DNA of 64,000 bases from JBKQHQ01 sp052148715 (GTDB taxonomy: Bacteria; Pseudomonadota; Alphaproteobacteria; Rhizobiales; Xanthobacteraceae). Position 1 is the first letter of the stretch, and each line of letters starts with the position of its first letter. Below, in pieces: positions 17,433-25,110 of this stretch. The notes beneath the pieces were generated by a model, which saw only the letters and a program-made list of their open reading frames with translations, ran no database searches and had not been told where the DNA came from. The stretch covers positions 4,504 to 68,503 of the forward strand of contig JBKQHQ010000072.1 of the NCBI GenBank assembly GCA_052148715.1, in the 5' to 3' direction. The translations under genes were made by a program, and so were the position numbers.

Positions 17433-18803
17433 ATGCACGCAGCGCGCGCTCCATATCTCGATGCGCTCGTCCGCGTCGATCCCGGCACCGGCCGCTTCAG
17501 CGTCGCGCGATCAAGCTATACCGATCCGGCGATCCTCGCGGCCGAGATGGAAAAGATCTTCTCCAAATGCTGGCTCTATGTGGGGCATGACTCGGAGCTC
17601 GCCAAGCCCGATCAATTCATTACCCGGCAGGTCGCCGGGCGCGGCGTGATCTTCCTTCGCGACCGTGACGGCAACATCCGGTGCTTTCTCAATATCTGTC
17701 CGCATCGCGGCGCGCAGATCTGCCGGCACCGCGAAGGCAAAGCGCGCAATTTCAGCTGCTTGTACCACGGCTGGACGTTCGAGAATACCGGGCGCGCGGT
17801 CAGCATCGCGGAGCCGGAAACCTACCCCAAAGACTTCAATACCGGCGGCCGTAACGACATGGTACCGGTCCCGCGTTTCGAGAACTATCGCGGGCTCTGG
17901 TTCCTGAATTTCGATCGCAACGCGATCAGCCTGTCGGAATATCTCGGCAAGGCCTGCGACTATATCGATGTGATCGTCGATCAGGCCGAGAAAGGTATGC
18001 AAATCATCAGCGGCGTGCAGGAATACAGTGCGCGTGCGAATTGGAAACTGCTTGCCGAGAACAGCACCGACATTCTCCACGTCGAAGCGCTGCATCCGAC
18101 CTATCTCGATCTCGTCACGACCAATTCCGGCGGCAAGATGCGGCGCGGCAAGATGGAGGGCAAGGCGCTCGATCTCGGAAACGGGCACTCCGTCGTGGAG
18201 CGGCGGGCGACTTATGGCCGGCCGATTGCGCAGTGGATTTCGCTGTGGGGCGAAGAGGCGAAAGCCGAGATCGATGCGATCTATGACCGGCTGACCGCGC
18301 GTTTCGGCCCCGAGCGCGCCCATCGCATGGCCAAGTGCTCGCGAAACCTTTTGATTTTCCCGAACCTTGTCCTAAATGACATCATGTCGATCACAGTGCG
18401 CGTGTTCCAGCCGACCGCGGCCGATTTCATGGATGTCAGCGTGTGGTCGCTGGCGCCGGTCGAGGAGATCGGCAAGCCTGCGCTTTCCCGCCGGCTGTCC
18501 AATTTTCTGGAATTCCTCGGCCCGGGCGGATTTGCGACGCCCGACGACATCGAAGCGCTCGAATCCTGCCAGCGTGCGGCGGCGGCAGCCGCCGAAGCGC
18601 CCTGGAACGATCTGTCAAAGGGGTTCGATGCCGCTGGCGCCGACGCTATTGGCGACACCAAGGACGAATTGCCGCAACGCGCGTTCTGGCGTGGCTGGCA
18701 GGCACGTCTCCTACAGGAAGAAAAGTCAGGCTATGGACAGGCTCGGCGCGCTGACGCGAACGGACATAGAAGATTTTCTGATCAACGAGGCGGCGCTCCT
18801 TGA
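17433..18803 (+). CDS. Aromatic-ring-hydroxylating dioxygenase, alpha subunit
   Basis: A 456-residue catalytic subunit. The Rieske centre is CPHRG (Cys89, His91) and CLYHGW (Cys109, His112); the mononuclear iron site is ENSTDILHVEALHPTY with Asp213, His216 and His221. With the beta subunit just after it, this is an alpha-beta type terminal oxygenase (benzoate/naphthalene/biphenyl dioxygenase superfamily), which forms cis-dihydrodiols; the SDR dehydrogenase downstream fits as the next step. The ATG at 17433 has GGGGAGGGGAG just upstream; the frame is open further up but without conservation. The last 24 codons overlap the beta gene by 71 bases, longer than usual. Confidence 0.92.
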   Translation: MHAARAPYLDALVRVDPGTGRFSVARSSYTDPAILAAEMEKIFSKCWLYVGHDSELAKPDQFITRQVAGRGVIFLRDRDGNIRCFLNICPHRGAQICRHREGKARNFSCLYHGWTFENTGRAVSIAEPETYPKDFNTGGRNDMVPVPRFENYRGLWFLNFDRNAISLSEYLGKACDYIDVIVDQAEKGMQIISGVQEYSARANWKLLAENSTDILHVEALHPTYLDLVTTNSGGKMRRGKMEGKALDLGNGHSVVERRATYGRPIAQWISLWGEEAKAEIDAIYDRLTARFGPERAHRMAKCSRNLLIFPNLVLNDIMSITVRVFQPTAADFMDVSVWSLAPVEEIGKPALSRRLSNFLEFLGPGGFATPDDIEALESCQRAAAAAAEAPWNDLSKGFDAAGADAIGDTKDELPQRAFWRGWQARLLQEEKSGYGQARRADANGHRRFSDQRGGAP

Positions 18804-19227
18804 CGACTGGCGGCTCCCGGAATGGCGCGAGCTCTTCGCGCCCGATTGCCGCTATCTCGTGCCGAACATGAGCAGCGATCCCTATGCCTCGCCGGAATCT
18901 ACCCTCTTCCTCATCGCCGATGACGATCATCATCTGACCGAGCGCGTCAAACGTCTCGGCAAGAAGACCGCGCATGCCGAATATCCGCATTCCGTCACGC
19001 AGCGGCTGATTGGCAATGTCCGCATTCTGGGAACGGTGGACGAAGCCCTCAAGGTCCAGTGCAGCTTCGTCACCTTCCGCACTAGCCAGGGCGTGACCGA
19101 CACCTATTTCGGCCGGCACGAATATTTGCTGGTACAGCCGAACGGCGCCTTGCTGATCAAGGAAAAGCGGACCATTCTTAAAATGGGCGCGTTGCGGCCG
19201 CACGGCAAGCTTTCCATCATCGTTTGA
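18733..19227 (+). CDS. Aromatic-ring-hydroxylating dioxygenase, beta subunit
   Basis: A 164-residue small subunit with the NTF2-like cone fold typical of dioxygenase beta chains: N-terminal helix with DIEDFLINEAALLDDWRLPEW, then FAPDCRYLVP, a middle SVTQRLIGNVRI and the C-terminal GRHEYLLVQ...LLIKEKRTIL. It is structural and may help shape substrate specificity. The ATG at 18733 begins the conserved N-terminus inside the end of the alpha gene in another frame. It is followed after 12 bases by the SDR gene; alpha, beta, SDR and a Bug protein look like one transcript. Confidence 0.9.
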   Translation: MDRLGALTRTDIEDFLINEAALLDDWRLPEWRELFAPDCRYLVPNMSSDPYASPESTLFLIADDDHHLTERVKRLGKKTAHAEYPHSVTQRLIGNVRILGTVDEALKVQCSFVTFRTSQGVTDTYFGRHEYLLVQPNGALLIKEKRTILKMGALRPHGKLSIIV

Positions 19228-19239
19228 CGAGAGCCCCGC

Positions 19240-20064
19240 ATGAAAGGCATCCAGAACCGTGTCGCCCTCATTACCGGCGGGGCGAGTGGCATCGGAGCGG
19301 GCCTCGTACAAGCTTTCGCCGCCGCGGGCTCGAAGATCGCCTTCGCCGATATCCAGGACGACGAAGGTGAGAAGGTCCAGGCGCAGGTCGGTCCGCAGAG
19401 CGTCTTCATCCATGCCGACTTGCGCCTGGATGCCGACATCGACCGCCTGGTTAATTCGACAGTGGCAAAATTCGGCGGCATTGATTTTATTATCAACGCC
19501 GCAGCAACCTATGCCGACAAAGGCTTCGATTCCGATCGCGCGGTGTGGCAGAACGGCTTCGATACCAATCTGTTCGGCCACGTCATGCTGGTGCGGCGCG
19601 CGCACGAATATCTGCGGCGCTCGTCATGGCCGTCAATCATTTACTTCAGCAGCGAAAGCGCGCATGTCGGGCTGACGGGACGCTGGGTCTATCCGGCGAC
19701 CAAAGCGGCCATCGAACAGGTGACGCGCAGCCAGGCGCTGGACCTCGCCTCCGACGGCATCCGAGTCAACGCGGTGATGCCTGGTTGGACCGAGAAGCCC
19801 TGGCACAAGAGAGCCCCAAAAGAGGTTAAGGACCGTTACGCCACCCTCTCGGATCGGCTGCATATGATCGGTCGTCTCGGCACGCTGCAGGAAGTGGCGG
19901 ATGCAGTCCTGTTCCTTTGCTCGGAGCATGCCGGCTTCGTCACCGGAAGTTGCTTGCGGGTGGACGGCGGACACTCCGCGCTCGGGCCGCAGGGCAAGGA
20001 GAAGCATTTGCCAACCGAGGCGAGGAAGGATGCCGGCGTGGCCTACCAGGCGGATGTGAGCTAG
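19240..20064 (+). CDS. Short-chain dehydrogenase/reductase, probable dihydrodiol dehydrogenase
   Basis: A 274-residue classical SDR. NAD(P) motif TGGASGIG at 12-19, Asp37 after the second strand (AFADIQDD) favouring NAD, NAAATY around 86-91, catalytic Ser138, Tyr151 and Lys155 (YPATK), and the C-terminal VDGG. Twelve bases after the beta subunit gene, it is best placed as the dehydrogenase that rearomatises the cis-diol made by the dioxygenase, but SDRs are versatile and the substrate is unproven. The C-terminal tail beyond residue 250 (GKEKHLPTEARKD) is not conserved. Confidence 0.87.
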   Translation: MKGIQNRVALITGGASGIGAGLVQAFAAAGSKIAFADIQDDEGEKVQAQVGPQSVFIHADLRLDADIDRLVNSTVAKFGGIDFIINAAATYADKGFDSDRAVWQNGFDTNLFGHVMLVRRAHEYLRRSSWPSIIYFSSESAHVGLTGRWVYPATKAAIEQVTRSQALDLASDGIRVNAVMPGWTEKPWHKRAPKEVKDRYATLSDRLHMIGRLGTLQEVADAVLFLCSEHAGFVTGSCLRVDGGHSALGPQGKEKHLPTEARKDAGVAYQADVS

Positions 20065-20101
20065 CGCCATTGGTGCCGGCCCGGCAAACCCGGAGAACGA
20101 G

Positions 20102-21091
20102 ATGAGTGCACGGATTGGAATTCTGCTGTCTGCTCTTCTGTGGGGCCTTCTGCCGGCCACGGCATCGGCGCAAGGCTATCCCAGCCGGCTGGTCACAATG
20201 ATCGTGCCGTTCCCAGCTGGAAGCGGACCCGACGTGTATGCTCGCTTGATCGGCGGCGCGCTCGCGCCCCGACTAGGGCAGTCGGTCGTGATCGAAAACC
20301 ACCCGGGCGCCGGCGGCACGCTCGGCGGCCGCACCCTCGTCCGAGCGGCGCCGGACGGCTACACGGTCATGTTTGGCAGCACGAGCTCCGTCCTCATCGC
20401 TCCAACCGTCGCCAAGGAGCAGCCTTATGATCCGGTCAAGGCTTTTGCGCCGGTCATCCAAGTCGGGCGTGGGCCTTTCATCCTGTCGGTGCGTTCCGAT
20501 CTTCCGATCCACAATCTTCAGGAACTGATCTCCTATGCGAAGGCTAATCCAGGAAAATTGAATTACGGCTCCTCTGGCTTCGGCAGCCTGCATCATTTGG
20601 CGACCGAAATGCTCAAGCATTCGGCCAAGATCGACCTGACCCATATTCCCTATCCCGGTGGCGCCCAATCCTGGACGGCACTGCAATCGGGCGTCGTGGA
20701 CCTCATTTTCGACAGCATGCCGGGGCCGATCAGCGCGCTACAATCGGGCAAGGCGCGCCCGATCGCCGTGACCGGCACGCACCGGCTTGGACCCCTGGCC
20801 GCGGCGCCGATATTGGCCTCGGTACCGACATTTGCCGAACAGGGCGTGGCGGATGTCGACGTGACCTTTTGGTTCGGCATCGTGGCTCCCGCCAGCACGC
20901 CGAGCGACGTCGTTGCGAAGTTGAATGCCGAGCTCGCATCGAGCATCGACGACCCTACCGTCAAAGCGCGTTTTGTGGAGGAGGGCATCGACATTGCCAC
21001 CGGCACCCCGCAGCAATTCGCCGATGTCATTGCCAAGGGGGCGGTGCAGTGGGGTGAAGTCGTGGCAAGCCTCGGCCTCAAGCAGCAGTGA
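20102..21091 (+). CDS. Bug/TctC-family solute-binding protein
   Basis: A 329-residue periplasmic binding protein with a clear signal peptide ending ATASAQ, then GYPSRLVTMIVPFPAGS (first ligand loop), VIENHPGAGG and the usual lobes. A good ribosome site (GGAGAACGAG) precedes the ATG. It closes the alpha-beta-SDR transcript, so it is a fair candidate for scavenging the substrate or a metabolite of the dioxygenase pathway. No TctAB membrane components are encoded nearby. It converges with the MarR gene. Confidence 0.88.
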   Translation: MSARIGILLSALLWGLLPATASAQGYPSRLVTMIVPFPAGSGPDVYARLIGGALAPRLGQSVVIENHPGAGGTLGGRTLVRAAPDGYTVMFGSTSSVLIAPTVAKEQPYDPVKAFAPVIQVGRGPFILSVRSDLPIHNLQELISYAKANPGKLNYGSSGFGSLHHLATEMLKHSAKIDLTHIPYPGGAQSWTALQSGVVDLIFDSMPGPISALQSGKARPIAVTGTHRLGPLAAAPILASVPTFAEQGVADVDVTFWFGIVAPASTPSDVVAKLNAELASSIDDPTVKARFVEEGIDIATGTPQQFADVIAKGAVQWGEVVASLGLKQQ

Positions 21092-21192
21092 CGCTCAACG
21101 CGCTCTCTGCATTCCCGCGCTAGGATACGCTTGGGATCGCACTGAAAGGAAAATGGGCCCGCGGCAATTGGGGCGGATGACGTCTTCCACAT

Positions 21193-21729
21193 TCACGGAT
21201 TGATTTTGGGGTTGATTTCGGGATTCGCCAAATGTTTCTCCAGAATCTTGCTCCAGGCGCCCTTCGGAGTAAAAATCTTCTTGGCCTGCGGCTCCAACTT
21301 GTCGAGTATTGTGTACAGCATTGCCAATTCGGCGTCATCGAGCACACTTAGGAATTCGTACTCGAGCGCATAGCGAACGTGCTCGATGTCTTCATGTACA
21401 CGCTTTCCTTTGGCGGAGAGCGAAAGGCTGATGCGCCGCCGGTCGACCTTGTCGTTGCGTCGGAGCACGTAGCCCCGCTTCACGAGCGCATCGATGGTGC
21501 GGGTGACCTTATCAGGTTCGAGGCTTACGAAATTTCCGACCTCGACGGCGGCGAGCGGCGCGAACCGCCCAATCACGCTCATGACCCTCCAGCCGTTACT
21601 AGAAAGTCCGTATTTTGCCTGATGCATCTCGCCGAGGCAATCGATGAGCCGCTTTAGGATGATCGAGAATCGGTATGAGGTTCGCTGGTCGAGGTCCAGT
21701 CGGATGCTGCGCGTCAAACGGATATTCAT
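21193..21729 (-). CDS. MarR-family transcriptional regulator
   Basis: A 178-residue winged-helix regulator: helical dimer part, then the recognition region (AAVEVGNFVSLEPDKVTRTIDALVKRGYVLRRND) and the wing with the family signature DRRRISLSLSAKGK. MarR proteins commonly control aromatic catabolism and release DNA on binding a phenolic or acyl ligand. It sits in the middle of the catabolic island between the dioxygenase transcript and the flavin monooxygenase, so these are its likely targets. The ATG at 21729 begins the protein; 9 more codons upstream are open but unlikely. Confidence 0.9.
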   Translation of the reverse strand: MNIRLTRSIRLDLDQRTSYRFSIILKRLIDCLGEMHQAKYGLSSNGWRVMSVIGRFAPLAAVEVGNFVSLEPDKVTRTIDALVKRGYVLRRNDKVDRRRISLSLSAKGKRVHEDIEHVRYALEYEFLSVLDDAELAMLYTILDKLEPQAKKIFTPKGAWSKILEKHLANPEINPKINP

Positions 21730-22291
21730 ACGGAAGCCCCAAGTAGGAATCGGCAATTGTTGAAATTTGTCAATACTATATCGGCCTAACTCCGCAAGGT
21801 CTTATCGGCTGACGCATCGGGAGGGTTTCGGACAGCGCGACAAGGGTGCCCGTCAAGGCGACATATCCGCAACGCGCCCATAAAAAAAATAAATGAAAAC
21901 AAATGCTTGATAAGAATATGGGGCGCGCCAGGCCCGGGTCGACGCGCCGATTGCGCCAGCGAGCAAATCAAGACTCGCCGCCAACCATTCCGGTCCGATC
22001 GACTGGCCGGTGGGCAAACATCGCATCGACGGCCACTTTCCTCAGGTCGCTCGAAGGACGCAACATCACTGGCGCGACAATCGAGCACCGGCGGGTGCCC
22101 TGGCAAAGCTCCTTGCGTTGCCGATGGGATGGCCGCAATATCATTGCAGTTCGCAACCTTTTCGGCCGCTTTCGGAACCGCTCCGCGTCGACGATGGCAG
22201 ACACTCATGCTCCGCGCGAAGCACGTCGGCAGGGCTGGCGCGACGTGGCCCCGGTCCGGCTGCGCGCATCGATCGCGGCGAGTCTTCCACC
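21730..22291. other. Long intergenic region between marR and the flavin monooxygenase
   Basis: About 560 bases with no convincing gene; frames reading through it are arginine/serine-rich noise. The marR-proximal part holds the candidate operator below. Around 21880-21920 there is a strongly A-rich patch (AAAAAAAATAAATG) followed by TTGATAAGAATATGG, which might carry the promoter of the monooxygenase gene nearly 400 bases downstream. The rest is GC-rich and featureless to my eye. Confidence 0.4.
21755..21773. promoter_or_regulatory. Candidate MarR operator and -35 box
   Basis: Twenty-six bases before the marR start codon, the plus strand reads AATTGTTGAAATTTGTCAA. It contains TTGA-N6-TCAA (21760-21773), an imperfect palindrome of the size MarR dimers use, and on the minus strand TTGACA (21768-21773), a consensus -35 box. 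Overlap of operator and promoter suggests autoregulation. The AATTGTT(G/C)AA core recurs in the divergent dioxygenase promoter at 17352-17361. Confidence 0.35.
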
Positions 22292-23428
22292 ATGAGCACC
22301 CGTAGCCCGGGACTGGCGGACGGCAGCGGCTTCAAGCTGGGGCTGTTCGGTTCCAACTGCTCCGGCGGGCTTGCCTTCACCAAGGTCCCGGAGAGCTGGG
22401 AGGCGAGCTGGGATAACAACGGCAAGCTCGCGGAGCTCGCCGATCGCGCCGGTCTGGAATGCATGGTGCCGATCGCCCGGTGGAAAGGGTTCGGCGGCAC
22501 GAGCAACATCAATGCGAGTTCCTTTGAGACGATCACCTGGGCGACCGGCCTGCTCGCGCGCACGCAGCGGATCACCGTTTTTGGAACCATTCATGTCCAA
22601 ATGATCCACCCGATTCTTGCGGCCAAGCAAATTGTTACCGGCGATCACGTCGGGCGGGGGCGTTTCGGGGTGAACATCGTTTGCGGCTGGAATCACGACG
22701 AGTTCGCAATGTTTCGCGCCGAGCAGCACCCGCATGATGCGCGTTATGAGTTCGCAGGGGATTGGTGGACGGTGGTCACGTCGCTCTGGAGTCGCGAGGG
22801 CCCCTTCGATCATCAAGGCAAGTACTTCTCCTTCAACAATCTTGAAGCTGCGCCAAAGCCGTATGGCGGCAGTTGCCCGCTTATGATGAACGCTGGGGCT
22901 TCCCCGGCGGGTCGTGACTTCGCGATACGCAATTCGGATCTCCACTTCGATTATTGCCGCACGCCCGAGGACAGCGCCGCACGGGTGGCGGAAACCGAAC
23001 GGCTTGCCGCCGCGCTTGGGCGCCGCATCCGCGTTTGGCTTCCGGCATCGGTCGTGTGTCGGCCGACGCAGAATGAAGTCGACGAGTTCGCGCAGCACTG
23101 CGTCGATAATGCCGAATGGGACGCGCTCGAATACCAGTATCACCTTTATCAAGCGGAATCGGGATCCAAGGGCCGGTCGGCCAAGGAGAACGCGAGAAAC
23201 CGCCGGCAGGATCCGGCACGTATCGTGCTCGGCTACGGCGGCAGCTACTCCATCCGCGGCACGCCCGATCATGTGGCGGGCGAGTTCAAGCGGCTGCACG
23301 ACGCCGGTTTTGCCGGCGTCGCCATGGCATTCGTCAATTATCTGCAGGAATTGCCCTACTTCGTGCAGGAAGTGATTCCGCGGCTCGAGCGAATGGGCAT
23401 CCGTCGACCGGCGGCGGTGCCGGCCTAA
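22292..23428 (+). CDS. LLM-class flavin-dependent monooxygenase (RutA/SfnG-like)
   Basis: A 378-residue luciferase-like TIM-barrel monooxygenase using reduced FMN. Visible blocks are KLGLFGSNCSGG at the start, PIARWKGFGG, QRITVFGTIHV, GRGRFGVNIVCGWNHDEF (the hallmark of the RutA/dimethylsulfone monooxygenase group), LMMNAGASPAGRDFA and GTPDHVAGEF. RutA opens the uracil ring; relatives cleave C-S, C-N or C-C bonds, so nitrogen-heterocycle or sulfone chemistry is possible here. No flavin reductase is adjacent. The ATG at 22292 precedes the conserved part; upstream frame is noise. It converges with the livF gene. Confidence 0.87.
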   Translation: MSTRSPGLADGSGFKLGLFGSNCSGGLAFTKVPESWEASWDNNGKLAELADRAGLECMVPIARWKGFGGTSNINASSFETITWATGLLARTQRITVFGTIHVQMIHPILAAKQIVTGDHVGRGRFGVNIVCGWNHDEFAMFRAEQHPHDARYEFAGDWWTVVTSLWSREGPFDHQGKYFSFNNLEAAPKPYGGSCPLMMNAGASPAGRDFAIRNSDLHFDYCRTPEDSAARVAETERLAAALGRRIRVWLPASVVCRPTQNEVDEFAQHCVDNAEWDALEYQYHLYQAESGSKGRSAKENARNRRQDPARIVLGYGGSYSIRGTPDHVAGEFKRLHDAGFAGVAMAFVNYLQELPYFVQEVIPRLERMGIRRPAAVPA

Positions 23429-23442
23429 CGGGTCGCCTACCC

Positions 23443-24162
23443 TTAGGGCGCGCCGCCGATGCTGCCGAGATAGGCCTCCCGAACCCGCTGGCTGTCGGCC
23501 AAATCCGCGCCCTCCAGGACGATCCGGCCCATCTCCAGCACATAGCCGCGCTTCGCCAGCCGCAGGGCCGCGTGCGCATTCTGCTCCACCAGCAGGACCG
23601 CCGCGCCTTGTTCGTTCAATCCGGCCACGATTTCGAAGATGCGCTCGCCGACCAACGGCGCCAGCCCGAGCGATGGCTCGTCGAGCAGCATCAGCCGCGG
23701 GCGCGACATCAACCCTCGGCCGATGACCAGCATCTGCTGCTCGCCGCCGGAAAGCGTCCCCGCGGTCTGGTTGATGCGCTCAGCCAGAACCGGGAAACGC
23801 TCGACGACGCGATCGAGATCGGCGCGCGTCTCGGCGTCCCACCGGCGGGAAAACGCCCCCAGGCGCAAATTCTCCCGCACGCTCAGCTCGCGCAGCGTGC
23901 CGCGCCCTTCCGGAACGTAGGAGATGCCGAGCCGCGCAATGTCGTGCGTACGCCGGCCAACGAGACTTCGACCCTCGAATTCGACCTCACCTTCCGAGGC
24001 CGCAACGAGCCCCATGATCACTTTCATCAACGTGCTTTTTCCGGCGCCATTCGCCCCGACAAGCGTGACAAGCTCGCCGCTCTCCACGTGCAACGAAACG
24101 CTCTCGAGCGCCACGACGTTCCTGTAGGCCACCCTGACGTTATGAATGGAAAGCAGACGCAT
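23443..24162 (-). CDS. livF: Branched-chain-type ABC transporter ATPase LivF
   Basis: A 239-residue ATPase of the hydrophobic amino-acid transporter family. Walker A is GANGAGKS, the signature is LSGGEQQML, Walker B is LMLLDEPSLGLAP (the SLGLAP form is typical of LivF), and the H-loop is VEQNAH. Such systems import branched-chain amino acids, amides or aromatic acids in soil bacteria. Its first 23 bases overlap the end of livG. The matching membrane subunits are missing (see the livM remnant), so the ATPase may be without a partner. Confidence 0.92.
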   Translation of the reverse strand: MRLLSIHNVRVAYRNVVALESVSLHVESGELVTLVGANGAGKSTLMKVIMGLVAASEGEVEFEGRSLVGRRTHDIARLGISYVPEGRGTLRELSVRENLRLGAFSRRWDAETRADLDRVVERFPVLAERINQTAGTLSGGEQQMLVIGRGLMSRPRLMLLDEPSLGLAPLVGERIFEIVAGLNEQGAAVLLVEQNAHAALRLAKRGYVLEMGRIVLEGADLADSQRVREAYLGSIGGAP

Positions 24163-24922
24163 CGCTGGTTCCCAGATAGGCGGAGATGACGGTCGGATCG
24201 CGCTGAATGACGAGCGGCGGCCCATTCGCGATTACGTTGCCGGCGCTCAACACCGTGATGCAATCGGCAATACTCATGACCAGCCGCATGTGGTGCTCGA
24301 CCAGCAAGACGGTCATTCCATGCGCCTGCATCCGCTTGATGAGAGCACTCAGTTCCATCAGCTCGGTCGGATTCATGCCGGCGGCCGGTTCGTCGAGCAA
24401 TAGTAGCCGCGGTTCGCTCGCAAGCGCGCGAGCAATCTCCAGCCGCCGCTGATCGACCAGGGTAAGCTCGTCGGGCGGCACGTCCCCTTTGCCCGACATG
24501 CCCACGAAGTCGAGCATCGCGCGCGCCTTCTCGCGGGCCGCCCGCTCCGCGCTTCCGGCTCCAAAAAATTCCGCCAGATTGCCGGCGACCCCTCCGTTCA
24601 TGCGCGCGTGACAGCCGATCATCACGTTTTCGACGACCGACAGGCCGCGGACCAGCCGCACTTGCTGGAAGTTGCGTGCGATCCCCATGGCCAGCACCTT
24701 GTCGGGACGCTGCCCGGTGTAGTCGGTACCGTCGAAGCTAACCTGGCCGCTGGTCGGGCGCAGGACGCCGCTCACGACATTGAACAGCGTCGTCTTGCCG
24801 GCGCCGTTCGGCCCGATCAGAGCGTGGACTTGGCCGGCCGCCACCTCACACGAGGCGTTGTTGAGCGCAAGATATCCTCCGAAGCGGCGGCTTATCGTCT
24901 CGGCGCGGAGGATCGCGGTCAT
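24140..24922 (-). CDS. livG: Branched-chain-type ABC transporter ATPase LivG
   Basis: A 260-residue ATPase: Walker A GPNGAGKTT, Q-loop region NFQQVRLVRGLSV typical of LivG, signature region LTLVDQRRLEIARAL, Walker B LLLLDEPAAGMNP and H-loop VEHHM. It overlaps livF at its end and the livM remnant at its start by 4 bases (ATGA), the usual coupling in liv operons. The reading frame is intact, with no sign of decay despite loss of the permeases. Confidence 0.92.
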   Translation of the reverse strand: MTAILRAETISRRFGGYLALNNASCEVAAGQVHALIGPNGAGKTTLFNVVSGVLRPTSGQVSFDGTDYTGQRPDKVLAMGIARNFQQVRLVRGLSVVENVMIGCHARMNGGVAGNLAEFFGAGSAERAAREKARAMLDFVGMSGKGDVPPDELTLVDQRRLEIARALASEPRLLLLDEPAAGMNPTELMELSALIKRMQAHGMTVLLVEHHMRLVMSIADCITVLSAGNVIANGPPLVIQRDPTVISAYLGTSDASAFHS

Positions 24923-25110
24923 GACTTGCGAAGACGCACGCCCTGAAGCAGGCCATCCGGCCGCCAGACGGCGCTAGTCATGAGGATCGTGCCGAATACG
25001 GTCATGCGCCAGTCCTGCACGACACGCGGCACCTCAGATAACAGTGTCAGCATGGCGGCGCCCACGATCGCGCCCAGTGGGTTGGCGATGCCACCGAGCA
25101 TCCCGAGGCC
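24919..25110 (-). pseudogene. C-terminal remnant of permease gene livM
   Basis: Sixty-three codons matching only the end of a LivM permease: GLGMLGGIANPLGAIVGAAMLTLL (the loop and last membrane helix), SEVPRVVQDWRMTVFG and WRPDGLL before the stop. The rest of livM (about 250-300 codons) and all of livH are absent: the remnant follows directly, in the same frame, after the TAA stop of the binding-protein gene. An internal ATG allows a 60-residue peptide, but it cannot form a channel. It overlaps livG by 4 bases. Confidence 0.8.

Noticed and set aside
21786..22208. 140-codon minus-strand frame in the marR-monooxygenase spacer
   Set aside because: Composition is noise-like (Arg, Pro, Ser), with no hydrophobic pattern or ribosome site.
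24480..24520. Damaged ABC signature (LTLVDQ) in LivG
   Set aside because: Variants of this kind are common in LivG proteins of the group; the Walker motifs and the rest of the frame are intact.
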